Assembly: GCA_028710385.1 (NCBI GenBank)
Contig: JAQTUC010000014.1
Location: forward strand, 1-17,173
DNA from: Candidatus Omnitrophota bacterium
GTDB taxonomy: Bacteria > Omnitrophota > Gorgyraeia > Duberdicusellales > 4484-171
Length of the DNA stretch: 17,173 bases
Direction of reading: 5' to 3'
Under the pieces are notes generated by a model. It made no database searches and was not told the origin of the DNA. It worked only from the letters and a program-made list of their open reading frames with translations. Position numbers and translations under genes: made by a program. Below, piece after piece: positions 1-6,395 of the stretch; the stretch's first letter is position 1; the number at the start of each line of letters is the position of its first letter.

Positions 1-129
1 ACCTGTAAGCTTTGCGTAATTTAGACTGCATTGTTTGCACGCTGATAAATGCTCTTTGGCAGAAGCTCCTTCCTCTTTCAGCTCGTTATAAAAAAATAAA
101 AGCATTTGTTTCTCTGAAAGACACTTCAT
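1..129 (-). CDS. Zinc-finger anti-sigma factor, N-terminal 43 residues (runs off window)
   Basis: The reverse strand reads an open frame from an ATG at 129 to the window edge. It begins MKCLSEKQMLLFFYNEL and contains H-L-S-A-C-K-Q-C near residues 31-38. This HxxxCxxC pattern, preceded by an early Cys, is the zinc-binding signature of zf-HC2 (ZAS-type) anti-sigma factors, which bind a partner ECF sigma factor and normally carry a membrane segment further on, outside this window. The start is well supported: GGAGG lies at 137-141, seven bases upstream, inside the end of the sigma gene. The ATG overlaps the sigma stop codon (ATGA, 126-129), so translation of the two is probably coupled. Any transmembrane or sensor part cannot be seen. 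Confidence 0.8.
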   Translation of the reverse strand, partial: MKCLSEKQMLLFFYNELKEEGASAKEHLSACKQCSLNYAKLTG

Positions 130-680
130 GATATAACCTCCATTTTCTTCCGAAGCCGCTCTACGGCTCTTTTAAGATGAGTCTTAACCGCGCTCTCAGA
201 ACAGCCTAAAGTTGTGCTTATTTCCTCAATCGTAAGCTCCTCATAGTGCTTTAATATAAATGCATTTTTCTGCCTTAAAGGAAGTTTTGAAATTTCTTTC
301 TTTACTAATTCTTTTTTTTCCTTTAAGTCCAGCTCTTCCTTTAAAGAAGCGGTTTTCTCTTTTGCTTCGCTTTTGAATCTGGTGCTTAAATCAAATATGC
401 TGCGGCGTTTTCTTAAATGGTCAAGGGAAGTATTTATGCTTATTCTGTAAATCCAGGTAGAAAACTTTGAAGCGCTTTTAAAATATTTAAGGCCGTCGTG
501 TATTTTTAAAAGGGATGCCTGCAGCGCATCCTTTGCGTCTTCCATATTTGCCAAATAGCGGTAAGAAATATTAAGTATGTCTGAATATATAAGCTCTGTG
601 AGCCTGGAAAATGCGCTTTTGTCTCCGTTTAGAAACTCACCCGCGAGCCGGCGTATATCCTCTTCTTTGTTTTTAAGCAC
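126..680 (-). CDS. RNA polymerase sigma factor, ECF (RpoE-like) family
   Basis: This 184-residue protein has the two-domain ECF layout. Region 2 spans about residues 24-93, with the core-binding and -10 recognition helix reading FSTWIYRISINTSLDHLRKR. Region 4 spans about 128-178, with a helix-turn-helix at EEISTTLGCSESAVKTHLKR (152-171). The length is typical of the family. The start is a GTG at 680: an in-frame TAA lies two codons upstream and the next Met is near residue 46. No clear Shine-Dalgarno precedes it, only an AT-rich leader. It overlaps the anti-sigma start by four bases, the usual sigma/anti-sigma pairing, so activity is probably controlled by release from that partner. The secreted repeat protein immediately upstream may belong to the same response, which is inference. 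The target regulon and inducing signal are unknown. Confidence 0.93.
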   Translation of the reverse strand: MLKNKEEDIRRLAGEFLNGDKSAFSRLTELIYSDILNISYRYLANMEDAKDALQASLLKIHDGLKYFKSASKFSTWIYRISINTSLDHLRKRRSIFDLSTRFKSEAKEKTASLKEELDLKEKKELVKKEISKLPLRQKNAFILKHYEELTIEEISTTLGCSESAVKTHLKRAVERLRKKMEVIS

Positions 681-730
681 TTTTTATTTATATTAAGCTC
701 AACGACCCATTGAGGCGTGGCTTCTGGTTT

Positions 731-788
731 TTCAGGGTTTCACCGGAAAGCGAAACCCTGAACCGTCCGCCAGAGGCGGACTGGTTCA
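731..788. repeat. Two overlapping perfect hairpins (intergenic palindromic element)
   Basis: TTCAGGGTTTC (731-741) and GAAACCCTGAA (752-762) form a perfect 11-bp stem with a 10-base loop. GTCCGCC (765-771) and GGCGGAC (775-781) form a perfect 7-bp stem with a 3-base loop, which extends through TGAACC (759-764) / GGTTCA (783-788) with one bulged base. The two stems share TGAA (759-762), so they cannot both form completely. No T-run follows on either strand, so this is not a standard intrinsic terminator. The element fills most of the spacer between the repeat-protein gene and the sigma gene. It could be a dispersed REP-like element, an mRNA-stabilising structure or an alternative-pairing regulator of the sigma gene. 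Confidence 0.75.
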
Positions 789-797
789 TGTGTAAAT

Positions 798-1295
798 TTA
801 CAAATTATTTTCTGTTGAACGCGGCGCCCTGCGTTCCTGGATTTTTTTCTTAAGTTCTTCGTACTTCTGAGGGTCGTTTTGCTTAAGATATTCAAGCCGC
901 GCTTTAATACGCTCCCTTCGCTTTGCCGTCAACTCTTCATATTTCTGCGGGTTATTTTTCTTAAGTTCAGCAAGGCGCGCTTTTATTTTGGCTCTTGCCC
1001 CGGCCATAATGGCTTTAAATTTTTCCGGGTCGTTCTTTTTAAGCTGCTCTAGCTCTGCTTTTTTTGCAACAAGTTTATCCTTTAAGACAGCTCTGAATTT
1101 TTCTTTGTCTGTTTTTCTAAGCTCAATAAGTTCTTTTTTCTCCTGCTCCGAGAGCGACTCAAAAACAAGAACCCTGGCCATTGCGTTACGCCTTGATGGG
1201 CCTTCTTTAGCTTTTACAGTAAAACCTGCGATTAGCCCGGATGCAAAAATAACCGCAAACATAGCAACCGAAATCCTTAAATATTTGTTTTTCAT
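798..1295 (-). CDS. Secreted basic helical protein with four 26-residue tandem repeats
   Basis: I do not recognise a named family. The 165-residue product starts with a signal peptide-like segment: basic MKNKYLR, then a hydrophobic stretch of about residues 8-26. From residue 54 it consists of four consecutive 26-residue units (54-79, 80-105, 106-131, 132-157). The consensus is roughly xxLxxLKKNDPxKFxxL followed by a Lys/Arg-rich linker, for example LAELKKNNPQKYEEL and LEYLKQNDPQKYEEL. It is very rich in Lys, Arg and Glu, has no Cys and should be almost entirely alpha-helical. The predicted location is the periplasm or cell surface. The start is set by GAGGTGA at 1301-1307; a GTG nine bases further upstream lies inside that site and is rejected. 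The neighbouring sigma/anti-sigma pair suggests an envelope-stress or metal-response role, loosely like small helical periplasmic proteins of the Spy/CpxP kind, but I see no LTxxQ motif. Confidence 0.8.
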   Translation of the reverse strand: MKNKYLRISVAMFAVIFASGLIAGFTVKAKEGPSRRNAMARVLVFESLSEQEKKELIELRKTDKEKFRAVLKDKLVAKKAELEQLKKNDPEKFKAIMAGARAKIKARLAELKKNNPQKYEELTAKRRERIKARLEYLKQNDPQKYEELKKKIQERRAPRSTENNL

Positions 1296-1300
1296 AATTA

Positions 1301-1307
1301 TCACCTC
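1301..1307 (-). promoter_or_regulatory. Ribosome binding site fixing the repeat-protein start
   Basis: On the minus strand GAGGTGA lies five bases before the ATG at 1295. The GTG at 1304 that would give a three-residue longer protein is part of this site, so the ATG is the real start. Confidence 0.8.
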
Positions 1308-1370
1308 AAATACTTAGACGAGCAGGAAAAGGAAAAAGTCTACACGCAAACATAAGGTAAACATTACATT

Positions 1371-1931
1371 TTATCGCGATGTAGAAATTAAACTTAAAGC
1401 CTCCTGGCGGGTTTTCTGATTAGTAAGGAATATTCCTCTTACAACTGAAGTTGCGGTTAAGGTGCCTGCCTTTTTTATTCCGCGCATAGACATACAAAGA
1501 TGCTCAGCCTCTATAACTACCATAACGCCTTTTGGCCGTAATTTTTTCATAATTACATCGGCTATTTCAGTTGTTAAACGCTCCTGCACCTGAAGGCGTT
1601 TTGAAAGCACGTCAACAACTCTGGCTATTTTACTTAAGCCCGTGATGCGCTTGTCGGGTATATAGGCAACGTGCGCTTTGCCTATAAAAGGGAGCATGTG
1701 ATGTTCGCACATTGAATATAGAGGTATTCCTTTTAAGAGTATTATTTCATCGTGCTTTTGCTCAAGGATAACTTCCAGCTCTTCTTCTGCATTTTTGAAT
1801 TGCCCGCTTAAAATCTCTTCATACATTTCAGCCACGCGGGAAGGCGTGGCTGCAATATCTTTTTTTGTCAAATCAGCCCCAAGAGCCTCCAAAATAAGTT
1901 TTACTCCGTGTTCAATTTTTTTCTTATCCAT
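1371..1931 (-). CDS. folE: GTP cyclohydrolase I
   Basis: The enzyme converts GTP to 7,8-dihydroneopterin triphosphate. This is the first step of tetrahydrofolate synthesis and, in many bacteria, also of the queuosine (preQ0) route. The 186-residue protein matches the family core. The zinc/active-site motif SMCEHHMLPFIGKAHVAYIP gives Cys75 and His78, and EAEHLCMSMRG gives Cys146 as the third zinc ligand. LSKIARVVDVLSKRLQVQERL is the conserved substrate-pocket and oligomer region (about 99-119), and GTLTATSVVRGIF closes the fold. The start is the ATG at 1931, preceded by AAAGGAG at 1938-1944; an in-frame start eight codons further upstream has no such site. It follows mnmE by 68 bases on the same strand. 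Type IA, Zn-dependent, single-domain. Confidence 0.96.
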   Translation of the reverse strand: MDKKKIEHGVKLILEALGADLTKKDIAATPSRVAEMYEEILSGQFKNAEEELEVILEQKHDEIILLKGIPLYSMCEHHMLPFIGKAHVAYIPDKRITGLSKIARVVDVLSKRLQVQERLTTEIADVIMKKLRPKGVMVVIEAEHLCMSMRGIKKAGTLTATSVVRGIFLTNQKTRQEALSLISTSR

Positions 1932-1937
1932 ATTACG

Positions 1938-1944
1938 CTCCTTT
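1938..1944 (-). promoter_or_regulatory. Ribosome binding site fixing the folE start
   Basis: AAAGGAG on the minus strand lies six bases before the ATG at 1931. It selects this start over an upstream in-frame candidate at 1955. Confidence 0.8.
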
Positions 1945-1999
1945 AATGAGCACATTATTTTTCCTGCGGATTACCCCTTGGAAAAATATTGGCTTCATT

Positions 2000-3451
2000 T
2001 CACTTGCCTATGCAGAAATCATTAAAAATACTTTCAAGTAATTCCTCGCAGAATACTTCCCCGGAGAGCTTCCCTAAGTTTTCCAGCGCATTTTTAAGGG
2101 ATATGGCGGCTGCGTCAATTTCCCGGTTTGCGGCTAAGCTTTTTTCTGCTTCTTTGATATCGCAGTATGCGTTTCCCAGTATTTCGCTCTGATATCGGTT
2201 AAGGAAAACAAAATCATCCCTCTTTACCGAAAAAGAAGCTGCCGCTTTGGTTATAACCTTTTCCAAATCTTCTATGCCTTCTTTTTTAAGAGCACTTAAT
2301 TTTACCCTAAAACCTTTTATATGCGAAATATTTTTTAGGTTAAGCTTCTGCTTTAAATCGCTTTTATTTATTATAACCACAACTCCCTTTGGGGAGTCTG
2401 TGTTTTTTCCGCCGCGCAGTTTTTTTATTTTGTTAAGCAGAAAAAGGTCGTCTTTTGAAAGACGTCTCGAGCCGTCAAGAACCAGTATAACCAAATCTGC
2501 CTCATTAAAAATTTTTTCCGATTTTTCAATGGCTTTTTTTTCTATGAAATTACGCGGAGATAAAATCCCCGCTGTATCGTGGATACGCAGCGGTATTCCC
2601 CTTATATTTATTGTTTCCTCTATAACGTCGCGGGTGGTTCCGGGGACCTCGCTTACTATCACGCGCTCTTCCTGCAGCAAAGCGTTAAAAAGAGTTGATT
2701 TACCGGCGTTGGTTTTCCCGCAGATTGCGCAAATTAGGCCTTCCTTGATTATTTTTGCTTCCTTATCAGCCTTTAGAATATCTTCCATGGCAGAAATTAT
2801 TCTTTTTATCTTTTCTTTTACGCCTGGAACATTTATCGCTGTGTCATCATCGGGAAAATTAATATCCGCCTCCAAAGCCAGGAATGCGTCTTTTACCGCA
2901 GCTTTTATTTTGTTGAATTTTTCAAACGCCCGGCCCTTAAGCTGGGAAACTGCCGCCTGAAGAGCTTTGTCGGTTTTCGCATCCACTATGTTTTTGATAC
3001 CTTCTGCCTGCAGAAGGTCAATCCTCCCGTTTAAAAAAGCCCTGTAAGTAAATTCACCAGGCTGCGCAAGCCTTGCGCCTTCTTTTAATATCGCCTCAAG
3101 AATTTTGCCAAGCACAATTGCTCCGCCGTGACAGGATATCTCAACTACATCTTCACAAGTATAGGAAAACGGCTCCCTCATTACACTTACCAAAACCTCA
3201 TCTATTATTTTCTTCTCCTGCACCCTGAACCCTGTCCCCTGAGCCCTGTCTACAATCCAGCCGTAATGAAGAGTATAAGTTTTAGCCTTTCTGATGTCTT
3301 TGCTGCGGCGCGGAATAAAAATCTTATGGATAATACTTATGGCATTTTTCCCTGAAATCTTAATAACGCCAAGGGCTGATTTTGACGTAAATGTGGCAAT
3401 TGCCGCGATTGTATCGTCAGTATTGTAATATTTAAGTTTTACTAAGCTCAT
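2000..3451 (-). CDS. mnmE: tRNA uridine-5-carboxymethylaminomethyl modification GTPase MnmE (TrmE)
   Basis: With MnmG, MnmE installs the (carboxymethyl)aminomethyl group on wobble U34 of certain tRNAs, using methylene-THF, GTP and FAD in the cytosol. The 483-residue protein has the family order. The N-terminal THF-binding domain (about 1-130) carries DVVEISCHGG and PGEFTYRAFLNGRIDL. A helical domain follows. The inserted G domain has GKTNAGKS (245-252), EVPGTTRD (268-275), DTAG (292-295) and NKSD (362-365). The C-terminus ends FCIGK, the conserved catalytic Cys tail. The Asn in the P-loop matches the potassium-coordinating Asn of the family. A weak AGGGA site precedes the ATG, and folC ends 18 bases upstream. 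Oddity: residues 69-79 (RAQGTGFRVQE) are encoded by a short tandem repeat inserted in the turn between YTLHYGWIVD and IIDEVLVSVM. MnmG is not in the window. Confidence 0.96.
   Translation of the reverse strand: MSLVKLKYYNTDDTIAAIATFTSKSALGVIKISGKNAISIIHKIFIPRRSKDIRKAKTYTLHYGWIVDRAQGTGFRVQEKKIIDEVLVSVMREPFSYTCEDVVEISCHGGAIVLGKILEAILKEGARLAQPGEFTYRAFLNGRIDLLQAEGIKNIVDAKTDKALQAAVSQLKGRAFEKFNKIKAAVKDAFLALEADINFPDDDTAINVPGVKEKIKRIISAMEDILKADKEAKIIKEGLICAICGKTNAGKSTLFNALLQEERVIVSEVPGTTRDVIEETINIRGIPLRIHDTAGILSPRNFIEKKAIEKSEKIFNEADLVILVLDGSRRLSKDDLFLLNKIKKLRGGKNTDSPKGVVVIINKSDLKQKLNLKNISHIKGFRVKLSALKKEGIEDLEKVITKAAASFSVKRDDFVFLNRYQSEILGNAYCDIKEAEKSLAANREIDAAAISLKNALENLGKLSGEVFCEELLESIFNDFCIGK
3215..3249 (-). 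repeat. Tandem 14-base repeat embedded in frame within mnmE
   Basis: Read on the minus strand, ACAGGGCTCAGGGG (3249-3236) is followed directly by ACAGGGTTCAGGGT (3235-3222) and a partial GCAGGAG (3221-3215). The two 14-base units differ at two positions. The tract encodes residues 69-79 of MnmE and keeps the frame. The 10-mer GGTTCAGGGT here (3222-3231) is identical to one in the intergenic hairpin element (755-764, same strand), which suggests both belong to one dispersed repeat family. Confidence 0.75.
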
Positions 3452-3469
3452 ATTCCCTGAAATATAAAG

Positions 3470-4828
3470 TTAGAATTTGTTCTTTAAACGGCTTTTTGCC
3501 TCGCTTACCAAAAACAGAGAGCCGCTCACAACAATAATTGAGCCGCTATTATATAATTGTTTTGCGATTTCCAAAGCTTTTTTTATATCTTCCGCAAGGT
3601 AGACTGGTTTGATATTGCATATATTTTTTATTTGCTGGGGCGTAAACGAGCGCGGATTATTGAAGCGCGTAATTATAAGGTGCTTATAGTTTATTTTATT
3701 AAGCATGCTTTTTATGTCCTTATCGCTTGATGCCGCAAAAATAAGAATTATTTTTTTATCCGGATAATACAGCTTTAGATTTTCGGCCAGCGCGCAGAAA
3801 GCAGGCTCATTGTGCGCGATATCGCAGACCACAAGAGGCTTATCTTTAAGGACTTCAAATCTTCCTTCAAGGAATGAATTGCACAGCGCCTCTTTAAAAT
3901 TAAGCCTGGCAGGGATAAAACCTTTTTCCTTTAAAAGAAGGATTGAGGCCATAGCCAAAGACGCATTTTCTATCTGATATTGCCCTTTAAGCAGAATTTT
4001 TGACCCCTTAATTTTTTGCGTCCCGAAATGAAAATCAAATGTTGTGTGCCTGCCGCTTAAATAACCGTTGGCTGATTTAAAAGCTTCGCCGTAGACAAAT
4101 AAATTTGAATGCATCTTACGCGCGCGCTGCGTGATAACTCTCTGCACCGACGGCTTTTGGCCGGCGCTGACAACATCAATATTTTTTTTGATAATGCCCG
4201 CTTTTTCCCTGGCAATTTCCGGCAAGGTTAACCCAAGCTTATCCATGTGGTCATAGCCTATATGGGTAAGAATGCTCACAAGAGGCGTTACCACATTGGT
4301 TGCATCAAGGCGCCCGCCAAGGCCGGTTTCTAAAACAACAAAATCAACTTTTTCTTCAATAAAGTATTTAAAAGCAAGCGCGGTATAAACTTCAAAAAAA
4401 CTAAGAGCGCCTAAATCTTTTCTAAATCGTAATTGCTCAAGCTGCGGCCTAAGCTTATCTAACAATCTTACAACGTCTTTTTTGGGTATAAGCCTGCTTT
4501 CTGTTTTTCCTTTTACGCTGTTAAGTATCTGTATCCTTTCCCTGAAATCAAAAAAGTGCGGCGAAATGTAAAGGCCTGTTTTATACCCGGCGCTTGATAA
4601 AAGGTAACCGCAGAAAGTTGCAGTTGAGCCTTTGCCTTTTGTTCCGGCTACGTGTATGCTTTTAAGTTTTCTGTAATCAATATTCAGGCTTTCTAAAAGG
4701 CGCTCCACGCGCGAAAGCTTAAGGACTTTATTGTAGGAATAATTTGACTTTTTTTCGTAGTTTATAAAGGTATTGAGGTAGTTTTTCGCATCAGTAAACC
4801 GGTTGATAGAATTAGTAAGGCCGCTCAT
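3470..4828 (-). CDS. folC: Folylpolyglutamate synthase / dihydrofolate synthase
   Basis: This Mur-ligase-like ATP-dependent enzyme adds glutamate to dihydropteroate and/or to folates. The 452-residue protein shows the nucleotide loop GTKGKGST (62-69), the folate-site motif ISPHFFDFRERI (88-99), LETGLGGRLDATNVV, the Mur-type HIGYDHMDKLGLTLPEIAREKAGI stretch around the central domain, and the C-terminal SGSLFLVSEAKSRLK. Family P-loops usually read GTNGKGST, so Lys replaces Asn here. Whether both activities are present cannot be decided from sequence. The ATG at 4828 has no clear Shine-Dalgarno and leaves about 15 residues before the usual family start. purH ends 35 bases upstream and mnmE begins 18 bases downstream, so the three are probably one transcript. 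Confidence 0.94.
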   Translation of the reverse strand: MSGLTNSINRFTDAKNYLNTFINYEKKSNYSYNKVLKLSRVERLLESLNIDYRKLKSIHVAGTKGKGSTATFCGYLLSSAGYKTGLYISPHFFDFRERIQILNSVKGKTESRLIPKKDVVRLLDKLRPQLEQLRFRKDLGALSFFEVYTALAFKYFIEEKVDFVVLETGLGGRLDATNVVTPLVSILTHIGYDHMDKLGLTLPEIAREKAGIIKKNIDVVSAGQKPSVQRVITQRARKMHSNLFVYGEAFKSANGYLSGRHTTFDFHFGTQKIKGSKILLKGQYQIENASLAMASILLLKEKGFIPARLNFKEALCNSFLEGRFEVLKDKPLVVCDIAHNEPAFCALAENLKLYYPDKKIILIFAASSDKDIKSMLNKINYKHLIITRFNNPRSFTPQQIKNICNIKPVYLAEDIKKALEIAKQLYNSGSIIVVSGSLFLVSEAKSRLKNKF

Positions 4829-4863
4829 AATTTTAAAATTGCGCTGACTTAGGCGGAAGAAAC

Positions 4864-6378
4864 TTAATGGCGGAAGTGGCGAATGCCTGTAAAAATCATA
4901 CTGATTCTTAATTTATCGCAAAGCTTAATTATGTCATTATCTTTTATTGAGCCGCCGGGCTGAATTACCGCCCTGATTCCTTTTTTATAAGCAACTTTTA
5001 TGGAATCTTCCTTTGGGAAAAATCCATCCGAAGCAAGCACTGCTCCCTGGCATGATTTTTTAGCCATGGAAAGCGCAATTTTTACTGAGCCTACCCTTGA
5101 AGGCTGGCCTCCGCCAACACCCAAGACTGTCTGGTTTTTGGCAAGCACTATTGCGTTTGACCGGACGTATTTCGCTATCTTCCAGGCAAGCAGCATATCT
5201 TTTATTTCCTGTTGGCTTGGTTTTTTCTTCGTAACCACCTTAAGATTTGTCTTTTCAATATTAACAACATCCCTGTCCTGCATAAGATAACCGAAACTTG
5301 TCGCCCTTATTTCTTTGTAATTAAGCTTTTGATGAAAATCCGCCTCAAGCACCCGAAGGTTTTTCTTGGCAGAAAAAACTTTTAGCGCCTCTTTGGAATA
5401 AGAAGGCGCTATAATGCATTCCTTAAAATCGCTTTTTATAAATTGCTCGGCAGTTTCCTTGTCAACCTTTCTGTTTATACCAACAATTCCTCCGAAGCTT
5501 GATATGGGGTCGCAAAGATACGCTTTCTTGTAGGCCTGTGATAATTTTTTATCAACACCTACCCCGCATATTGAGGCATGTTTTACTATGGATGCGGCGC
5601 ATTCGTTGAAATCACGCACAATCGCGACAGCCGTATCCAAATCAAGTATATTATTATAGGAAAGCTCCTTGCCCTGAAGTTGTTTATATTTCATTTCCTG
5701 TGCCTTGGCTAATTTATACAAGGCTCCTTTCTGGTGCGGATTTTCTCCGTAGCGAAGGCCGGCTGATTTTTCAAGGTCCCAGGTCACCACTTCTTTTGCG
5801 GCAAAATAATTGTAAATGGAATTATCGTATTCTTTCGTAACAAAAAAAGCGTCCTGAGCAAGCGTTTTAAGCACGTCGTCCGAGAGGTCTCCCTTATTTT
5901 TATCAAGCTCATCAATTATCATTTTATACTGGGAAGGTGAACTGACCGAAGCGACGTTTTTAAAATTCTTGGCTGCGGCGCGAAGCAACGATACTCCTCC
6001 TATATCTATATATTCCATCATATCGTCAAAGTTAAGCTTTTCGTTAAGCTTAAGAAGGAACGGATAAAGGTTAACCACAACCATATCTATCGGCTCAATA
6101 TTAAGCGACTTTATCTCCTCCATATGCAGAGGATGTTTTTTATTGGCAAGTATTCCTCCGAATATTTTTGGATGCAGGGTTTTTACGCGTCCGGAAAGTA
6201 TCTCGGGAAACGACGTAACAGAAGAAACCTCTTTCACCGGTATTGAGCTTGCGCGAAGCAACGACGCTGTTTTACCGGTTGAGATAATTTCAACCTTATA
6301 TTCGGCAAGTTTTCTTGCCAACTCCAAAACACCTTTTTTCTCCCATACACTGATTAATGCTCTTCTTACTTTTACCAT
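4864..6378 (-). CDS. purH: Bifunctional AICAR formyltransferase / IMP cyclohydrolase
   Basis: PurH catalyses the last two steps of de novo IMP synthesis: formylation of AICAR with 10-formyl-THF, then ring closure. The 504-residue protein has the MGS-like cyclohydrolase domain (about 1-145), with ISTGKTASLL, GRVKTLHPKIFGGILA (63-78) and GGVSLLRAAAKN. The transferase domain carries LRYGENPHQKGALYK, ELSYNNILDLDTA, the Lys-His pair at 266-267, SSFGGIVG, and the C-terminus PGGSIKDNDII...FTGIRHFRH. The usual KHANPCG motif reads KHASICG, a small deviation that keeps Lys-His and Cys-Gly. The start is the ATG at 6378, with AGGAAGG ten bases upstream overlapping the end of the YchF-like gene, so the two are probably coupled. 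Its folate cofactor links it to folC, folE and mnmE downstream. Confidence 0.96.
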   Translation of the reverse strand: MVKVRRALISVWEKKGVLELARKLAEYKVEIISTGKTASLLRASSIPVKEVSSVTSFPEILSGRVKTLHPKIFGGILANKKHPLHMEEIKSLNIEPIDMVVVNLYPFLLKLNEKLNFDDMMEYIDIGGVSLLRAAAKNFKNVASVSSPSQYKMIIDELDKNKGDLSDDVLKTLAQDAFFVTKEYDNSIYNYFAAKEVVTWDLEKSAGLRYGENPHQKGALYKLAKAQEMKYKQLQGKELSYNNILDLDTAVAIVRDFNECAASIVKHASICGVGVDKKLSQAYKKAYLCDPISSFGGIVGINRKVDKETAEQFIKSDFKECIIAPSYSKEALKVFSAKKNLRVLEADFHQKLNYKEIRATSFGYLMQDRDVVNIEKTNLKVVTKKKPSQQEIKDMLLAWKIAKYVRSNAIVLAKNQTVLGVGGGQPSRVGSVKIALSMAKKSCQGAVLASDGFFPKEDSIKVAYKKGIRAVIQPGGSIKDNDIIKLCDKLRISMIFTGIRHFRH

Positions 6379-6395
6379 GATTAAATTGCCTTCCT

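Noticed and set aside
731..788. Intrinsic terminator after the repeat-protein gene
   Set aside because: The stems are strong but no T-run follows on either strand; the downstream minus-strand sequence is A-rich.
2247..2960. Long plus-strand open frame (about 237 codons)
   Set aside because: It lies wholly opposite mnmE, encodes a Ser/Phe-rich product typical of an antisense frame, and has no ribosome site or recognisable domain.
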